Shown here piece after piece: positions 30,314-34,772 of a stretch of DNA of 34,772 bases. This DNA comes from DAINPP01 sp036743375 (GTDB lineage: Bacteria > Thermotogota > Thermotogae > MWEM01). Made by a program: the position numbers and the translations under genes. The DNA lies in NCBI GenBank assembly GCA_036743375.1, contig DAINPP010000030.1:1-34772 (forward strand). The letters run 5' to 3'. The notes beneath the pieces were generated by a model. That model worked only from the letters and a program-made list of their open reading frames with translations. It did not search any database and was not told the origin of the DNA. Position 1 is the first letter of the stretch. Each line of letters starts with the position of its first letter.

Positions 30314-32290
30314 TTATGATATTTTTGCTCCTGGGTTGATCGGACCATCCGTGGTGAGCAGTCTGAAGTTCTCCCCATCTTTCGCCGCGAGAAGCATTCC
30401 ATTTGACTGAACGCCCATCAGTTTGGCCGGTTTAAGATTTGCGACCACGATGATCTTTTTACCGATAAGTTCTTCAGCCGTATAATGCTGTGAGATTCCC
30501 GCAACGATCTGCCTGTTTTCCCCTTCGTTCAGGTTCAGCTGAAGTCTCATCAGCTTCTTTGATTTTGGTACCGGTTCGGCCTCCACAACCTCCGCTACTC
30601 TGAGCTGAATCTTTGTGAAGTCATCAAAACCGATCAGCTGAACGCCTTCTATCTCTTCTTCCTTCTTTTCCTCTTCTTTTTTCTCAGACACCTGGACTTC
30701 CGCATCGGGATCTTTCATGACGATGACCTTTTCAATCTTCTCGGGATCCAGCCTCGGGAATATCGGTTTTTCTTTGATAACCGTGCTTCCCGGTTTGAGC
30801 AATCCCCATTTGATCTCTTCAAAAGTAGCCGCTTCCCAGGTACCCTCTATGCCGAGTCTTCTGAATATCTCCAGTGAGGTATCCTTCATGATGGGTTTCA
30901 GGAAAAGGGCGATGTTTCTGAGGATGTCCGAGAGATTGTAAAGAACGGTAGCCAGTCTTTCTCTCTTACCTTCTTCTTTGGCCAACTTCCAGGGCTGTGT
31001 GAGATCGATATATTTGTTTGCGAAGCCTATCAATGTCCAGATGGCTTCTATGGCCTGAGTGAATTTATAATTGTCCATGTTGTTCAGGTAATCTGTCAGG
31101 GTATTTTCAAGGAGATTCTTCAGCTGTATGTCCGGCACTTCGGTCTCTTCAAGCGGCTGCGGAATGATTCCGTTAAAATTCTGATTGATCATGGCCGTTG
31201 TTCTGTGCAGCAGATTACCGAGATCGTTTGCAAGGTCGGAATTGATTCTGCCGATCAGATTGTCTTCATTGAAATCTCCGTCCCTCCCAAAATTGATGTC
31301 TCTCAGAAGATAATAGACCACGGCATCCTTTCCGTAGGCATTCACGAGTAATCTCGGATCAATGGCATTTCCCTTTGATTTGCTGATCTTCTCTCCGTTG
31401 ACGGTCAGCCAACCATGGGCAAAAACCTTTTTCGGAAGCGGGAGGTCCAGCGACATGAGGATCGCCGGCCAGATGATGGAATGGAAGCGGTTGATCTCCT
31501 TTCCGATCAGATGAAGATCGGCGGGCCAGTATTTTTTAAACAGCTCATCACCTTCCGTGCTGTATCCGAGTGCGGTGATGTAATTCAGAAGGGCATCCAC
31601 CCAGACGTACAGAACATGTTCGGGATCATTGGGAAGCGGAATTCCCCAGTCAAAGGAGGTCCTTGAGATACTGAGATCGCGCAGTCCGCCTCTGATGATC
31701 TGAAGCATTTCGTTTCTTCTGAAGGAAGGTTCGGAAAAGTCCGGATTTCCTTCGAAGAGTTTCATGAGTCTGTCCTGATATTTTGACAGTTTGAAAAAGT
31801 AATTTTCCTCAGAAAACCATTTGAGTTCCCGGTTACAATCCGGACAGAATTTCTTTCCGTCTCGCTTGACGGCGTCCTCTTCCGTACAGAAAGCCTCGTC
31901 ATGAATACAGTAAAGTCCTTCGTACTTTCCCTTGTATATATCGCCGTTGTCCACGAGTTTCCGGACGATTGCGCGTACAACATCTTCATGCCTCTTCTGG
32001 GTGGTTCTGATGAAATCATCATTAGAGATTTCAAGTTCCTTCCAGAGACTGATGAATTTAGCCGCCTGCTCGTCACAGAATTCCTGCGGTTTCTTTCCCT
32101 GCGCCTTCGCGTATTCGAGTACCTTCTGACCATGTTCATCGGTGCCTGTCAGATAATAAACATCGTATCCGCAGAATCTTCTGTATCTTGCGATGATATC
32201 GGCGACGATGGTTGAATATGCCGAACCTATATGAGGCGCATCCGTTGCGTAATATATAGGGGTTGTTACATAAAAAGTTTTTGAATTCAT
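30314..32290 (-). CDS. metG: Methionyl-tRNA synthetase
   Basis: MetG charges tRNA-Met. The 658-residue protein has the class I HIGH motif as 'APHIGSAY' (about residues 19–25), a zinc-knuckle insertion with 'YCIHDEAFC' and 'KFCPDCNREL' (about 125–155), the KMSKS loop as 'KISKSKGN' (about 295–302), and an anticodon-binding helical domain. After a charged Lys/Glu linker (about 535–555) comes a C-terminal EMAPII-like tRNA-binding domain ('FTKIQLRVAEVVEAEPVPKS'), which makes the enzyme a dimer in other bacteria. No T-box leader is seen; the leader is short (about 55 bases). From memory, metG is also the neighbour of gyrA in T. maritima. Confidence 0.96.
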   Translation of the reverse strand: MNSKTFYVTTPIYYATDAPHIGSAYSTIVADIIARYRRFCGYDVYYLTGTDEHGQKVLEYAKAQGKKPQEFCDEQAAKFISLWKELEISNDDFIRTTQKRHEDVVRAIVRKLVDNGDIYKGKYEGLYCIHDEAFCTEEDAVKRDGKKFCPDCNRELKWFSEENYFFKLSKYQDRLMKLFEGNPDFSEPSFRRNEMLQIIRGGLRDLSISRTSFDWGIPLPNDPEHVLYVWVDALLNYITALGYSTEGDELFKKYWPADLHLIGKEINRFHSIIWPAILMSLDLPLPKKVFAHGWLTVNGEKISKSKGNAIDPRLLVNAYGKDAVVYYLLRDINFGRDGDFNEDNLIGRINSDLANDLGNLLHRTTAMINQNFNGIIPQPLEETEVPDIQLKNLLENTLTDYLNNMDNYKFTQAIEAIWTLIGFANKYIDLTQPWKLAKEEGKRERLATVLYNLSDILRNIALFLKPIMKDTSLEIFRRLGIEGTWEAATFEEIKWGLLKPGSTVIKEKPIFPRLDPEKIEKVIVMKDPDAEVQVSEKKEEEKKEEEIEGVQLIGFDDFTKIQLRVAEVVEAEPVPKSKKLMRLQLNLNEGENRQIVAGISQHYTAEELIGKKIIVVANLKPAKLMGVQSNGMLLAAKDGENFRLLTTDGPINPGAKIS

Positions 32291-32353
32291 TGAAGCCCTC
32301 CAAACCTTAACCAGTCTTTTTTGTGTATTTGTAAAAACAATACCACATGTTAT

Positions 32354-32359
32354 ATTATA
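32354..32359 (-). promoter_or_regulatory. Extended -10 promoter element of metG
   Basis: On the minus strand TGGTATAAT gives a consensus -10 with the extended TGn. A -35 of poor match (ATTTTG) lies 17 bases upstream. The ferritin-like gene is transcribed the other way from the same gap, and its promoter was not identified. Confidence 0.55.
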
Positions 32360-32416
32360 CCATATGCGGCAATTTTCAAAATCTGTCGCAACACATGACT
32401 ATAAAGGGGGAGAATC

Positions 32417-32893
32417 ATGTCAAGAATAATGGGAATTCTGCAGTATGCACTTGCAAGGGAAGAGGATGGAAGGTCCTTTTATCTTTCTCAGATCGATAAG
32501 GTGAAGGACAAAGAGATCAAACGGTTATTTGAATATCTTGCCGAAATGGAAAGTGATCATGTCGATTATATTGCCTCACTGATAGAAGCGGCAACGGGGG
32601 AAAAGGGGATTACAAAAGAAGATATACTTCCGGATGAAGACAGTTATTTCAAAACAAGAGAAAAAACGGAACTACCGGCCGGAAGACATGCGGAACTCGC
32701 CTCGGATATCTCTATTCTGAGAATGGCTTATCTGATCGAACATGATTTCATGGAATTCTATCAGAAGGCAGCGGATGAAACGGCGGATGAAGGGGCAAAA
32801 TTTGTCTTTAACCATCTGAGTGCCTGGGAAAAGGGACACAGGGACATGATTCTGGAACTGTATGATGAGAGGATGAAGGCCTACTGGGATTAA
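32417..32893 (+). CDS. Ferritin-like diiron protein (rubrerythrin-type, no rubredoxin domain)
   Basis: The 158-residue four-helix protein has the paired motifs of a ferritin-like diiron site. Candidates are Glu16 in helix 1, ExxH at Glu45–His48 (EMESDH), Glu108 or Glu113 in helix 3 (LIEHDFMEFY), and ExxH at Glu138–His141 (WEKGH). No CxxC rubredoxin domain is present, so it is an 'erythrin'-like or short ferritin-family protein, often involved in peroxide reduction or iron handling in anaerobes. It has GGGGGAG before ATG 32417 and is monocistronic. The substrate cannot be read from sequence. Confidence 0.85.
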   Translation: MSRIMGILQYALAREEDGRSFYLSQIDKVKDKEIKRLFEYLAEMESDHVDYIASLIEAATGEKGITKEDILPDEDSYFKTREKTELPAGRHAELASDISILRMAYLIEHDFMEFYQKAADETADEGAKFVFNHLSAWEKGHRDMILELYDERMKAYWD

Positions 32894-33018
32894 TCGTTCA
32901 GTACTAAAACAAATGCAAAAAATATCAGTGGGATTTTTTCGATTGTGAAAGTTTAACGATCGGATACCCGGAATAACGATAAAACACTTTCTTAAGAATG
33001 GTTAATTTTACTTGAAAG

Positions 33019-33047
33019 TTGCTTAATGAATTCAATAACGATATAAT
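33019..33047 (+). promoter_or_regulatory. Promoter of the PEP carboxykinase gene
   Basis: TTGCTT (33019–33024), 17 bases, TATAAT (33042–33047). Transcription should start near 33054, at the very beginning of the leader hairpin. The upstream part of the 217-base gap shows nothing else that I can support. Confidence 0.6.
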
Positions 33048-33050
33048 TGG

Positions 33051-33081
33051 GATGGACGGAGAGACCGTCCATCTTTTATTT
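33051..33081 (+). promoter_or_regulatory. Leader hairpin with T-rich tail before the PEP carboxykinase gene
   Basis: GATGGACGG (33051–33059) pairs with CCGTCCATC (33065–33073) around AGAGA, followed by TTTTATTT. It has terminator form yet lies between a good promoter and the gene's GGGGGAGG ribosome binding site. It may be a 5' stabilising hairpin, an attenuator, or a terminator for upstream read-through that the new transcript only partly contains. Confidence 0.55.
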
Positions 33082-33110
33082 AACTACAAAATGACGGGGG
33101 AGGTTTTTTT

Positions 33111-34772
33111 GTGGCAACCATATCGAGATTTGGACAGGATGTAATGAACAGAGAAAATCCTATCTTTTCGCAATTCAGGGTAACGATAGAAACACCGTTT
33201 TACGGAAACAACGTGGTGAACGTCAATTCACTGAGAGAGGCCTATGAACTGGCAAAGAACTCACCGGGAACGATAGTGACGGACGTAAAGATTTTTGAGC
33301 CTGAGAAACTGGGACTTGATCCGGATTCAAGGGTTCTTTTGTTTAATGACGGAGCGGTAAAGGGAAGATGTGCGGCCGCGAGACGAATAGCCGGCAGTCC
33401 CGGCGTGGACGACGAGGAATACGCGGCGAAGCTGAGAGAAGCCATCTACCACACACGGACGAGAAAGATGTATCATGCACAGGCCTACATCGGACTACAT
33501 GAAGACTTCATGGTCAGAGCACATCTGCTGGTTCCGGAGGGACATGAAAACATCCTTTACAACTGGCTGCTGAACTTTCAGCCGATCAACGAAAACTATG
33601 TGGAAATGTACAGAAAATCGAGGGTCTTTAAGAACGACGGAGATATCTTTGTCTTTTCGGATCCCGAATGGAAACATGAAGAACATCCGCTGGGTCTCAC
33701 CTTCTTTGACTCGGAGCACAACTGCAGCGCCATCCTCGGCATGAGATACTTTGGTGAATTCAAGAAGGGAACATTGACACTCGCATGGGGCTGTGCAAAC
33801 AGAAACGGTTACGCCTCGTGTCATGGCGGGCAGAAACGATACAATCTCAAGGATGGCAGAAAATTTGTCCTCGGTGTCTTTGGCCTGTCCGGTTCGGGAA
33901 AATCCACGATCACGCATGCCAAACATTCCGATAAATACGACATCACCGTCCTGCACGATGATGCCTTTATCATCTCCGCCGAGAATGGGTCATCCGTTGC
34001 CCTGGAGCCTTCGTACTTTGACAAGACCGCCGATTACCCGGTAGATTCACCGGATAATGATTACCTGCTTTCCGTTCAGAACAACGCGGCCATCAAGGAC
34101 AAGGACGGGAGAATCGTCATCATCACGGAAGACATGCGGAACGGAAACGGCAGAGCCATCAAGTCAAAGCTCTGGTCTCCGAACAGGGTGGACAAGATAG
34201 ATGAACCGGTCAACGCCATCGTCTGGCTGATGAAAGACCCGACCATGCCGCCGGTTATCAAAGTGACAAATGCGGAGCTCGCCGCCACACTCGGCGCTAC
34301 GCTGGCAACCAAGAGAACATCGGCAGAACGCCTCGCTCCCGGAGTCGATCCGGATGCCCTCGTCATCGAACCGTATGCCAACCCGTTCAGAACCTATCAT
34401 CTCGAAGACGATTACAAAAGATTCAGAGATCTGTTCGACAAGATGAACGTGGACTGCTACATCTTTAACACGGGATACTTCAAGTGGAAAAAGGTCACCA
34501 AGGAAGTGACGCTTGAAACACTTGAAAAGATCATAGAGGGGACCGGAGTATTTAAAAAATGGGCGTGTTTTGATCACTTTGAAATCATGGATATCGAAGG
34601 TTATGTACCCGATTTTAACGACGAAGAGTACAAAGCGACCTTCATCAACCGTATGAATGACAGGATCAACTTCCTTGAGAAAAAGAATCTCGCGGCGGGA
34701 AACCTGAACTCCCTGCCGGAAGAGGCAATCGAATCTCTCAGGAGTGTCATCGCCTGTTTGGAAGAGAAATAA
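33111..34772 (+). CDS. Phosphoenolpyruvate carboxykinase (ATP) family protein
   Basis: It probably interconverts oxaloacetate and PEP with ATP/ADP at the link between glycolysis and C4 acids. The 553-residue protein has the kinase-1 P-loop GLSGSGKST at about residues 258–266, followed by an acidic kinase-2-like 'VLHDDAFII'. Further marks are 'LTLAWGCANRNG' before the P-loop and 'ATKRTSAER' in the C-terminal half. The N-terminal 80 residues differ from E. coli PckA, so this is a diverged branch and a different role cannot be excluded. It starts with GTG after GGGGGAGG. The TAA stop is the last codon of the window, so the gene is complete. Codon use is GC-richer than its neighbours, as in highly expressed genes. 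Confidence 0.75.
   Translation: MATISRFGQDVMNRENPIFSQFRVTIETPFYGNNVVNVNSLREAYELAKNSPGTIVTDVKIFEPEKLGLDPDSRVLLFNDGAVKGRCAAARRIAGSPGVDDEEYAAKLREAIYHTRTRKMYHAQAYIGLHEDFMVRAHLLVPEGHENILYNWLLNFQPINENYVEMYRKSRVFKNDGDIFVFSDPEWKHEEHPLGLTFFDSEHNCSAILGMRYFGEFKKGTLTLAWGCANRNGYASCHGGQKRYNLKDGRKFVLGVFGLSGSGKSTITHAKHSDKYDITVLHDDAFIISAENGSSVALEPSYFDKTADYPVDSPDNDYLLSVQNNAAIKDKDGRIVIITEDMRNGNGRAIKSKLWSPNRVDKIDEPVNAIVWLMKDPTMPPVIKVTNAELAATLGATLATKRTSAERLAPGVDPDALVIEPYANPFRTYHLEDDYKRFRDLFDKMNVDCYIFNTGYFKWKKVTKEVTLETLEKIIEGTGVFKKWACFDHFEIMDIEGYVPDFNDEEYKATFINRMNDRINFLEKKNLAAGNLNSLPEEAIESLRSVIACLEEK

Noticed and set aside
32291..32350. T-box riboswitch upstream of metG
   Set aside because: The leader between the predicted start and the ATG is only about 55 bases, and no T-box sequence or specifier loop is visible.
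34164..34577. 137-residue minus-strand frame inside the PEP carboxykinase gene
   Set aside because: It is wholly inside a gene with a P-loop and family motifs on the other strand; no start signal is present.
1..34772. CRISPR arrays
   Set aside because: No regularly spaced repeats were seen on either strand.

Overview
The window looks like a chromosomal segment of a low-to-mid GC bacterium, most likely a member of the Thermotogota from a mesophilic, Kosmotoga- or Mesotoga-like branch. This assignment is an inference. It rests on the metG–gyrA–STAS gene order, which I recall from Thermotoga maritima, on FabK as the enoyl reductase, on DegV/FakB-like proteins, on an ornithine-degradation ord–ortA–ortB set, and on tRNA genes with encoded CCA. 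A clostridial or fusobacterial host cannot be excluded from the sequence alone.

Region 1 (about 1–3960) is visibly AT-rich and accessory. It carries the 3' end of an ImmA/IrrE-like gene, a small exported protein of unknown function, and a three-gene module: a RelE/HigB-like toxin, an XRE antitoxin with an acidic C-terminal tail, and a SecB-like chaperone. I read this module as a tripartite toxin–antitoxin–chaperone (TAC) system. It is driven by a consensus promoter whose spacer is filled by a palindromic operator. A DUF4143-type AAA ATPase gene follows, bracketed by two 20-base near-identical repeats and closed by a strong terminator.

Region 2 (3967–9371, minus strand) holds an unrecognised Cys-motif protein and a fatty-acid synthesis cluster, tetR–fabF–fabK–fabD–acpP. 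The palindrome ATGAC-N5-GTCAT lies at the predicted transcription start of both tetR and fabF, so the TetR protein probably controls itself and the synthesis genes.

Region 3 (9393–14994) has two tandem DegV/FakB-like fatty-acid-binding proteins and the minus-strand genes ord, ortA and ortB, which turn 2,4-diaminopentanoate into acetyl-CoA and alanine. The divergent proC makes proline. The aminomutase that would feed ord is not in the window.

Region 4 (15115–22890, plus strand) is a signalling block: a periplasmic LivK-type binding protein without a permease, a hybrid histidine kinase (sensor, HisKA, ATPase, two receivers, HPt), a REC–GGDEF response regulator and a large methyl-accepting chemotaxis protein.

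Region 5 (22969–32290, minus strand) is housekeeping: metG, gyrA, a STAS protein, an unknown lipoprotein, a small membrane coiled-coil protein, a RsmJ-like methyltransferase, miaA, tRNA-Ser(GCT), tRNA-Arg(GCG) and a phospholipase-D-fold lipoprotein.

Region 6 (32417–34772, plus strand) carries a ferritin-like diiron protein and an ATP-type PEP carboxykinase preceded by a promoter and a leader hairpin. No CRISPR array, insertion sequence, rRNA or replication origin was seen.
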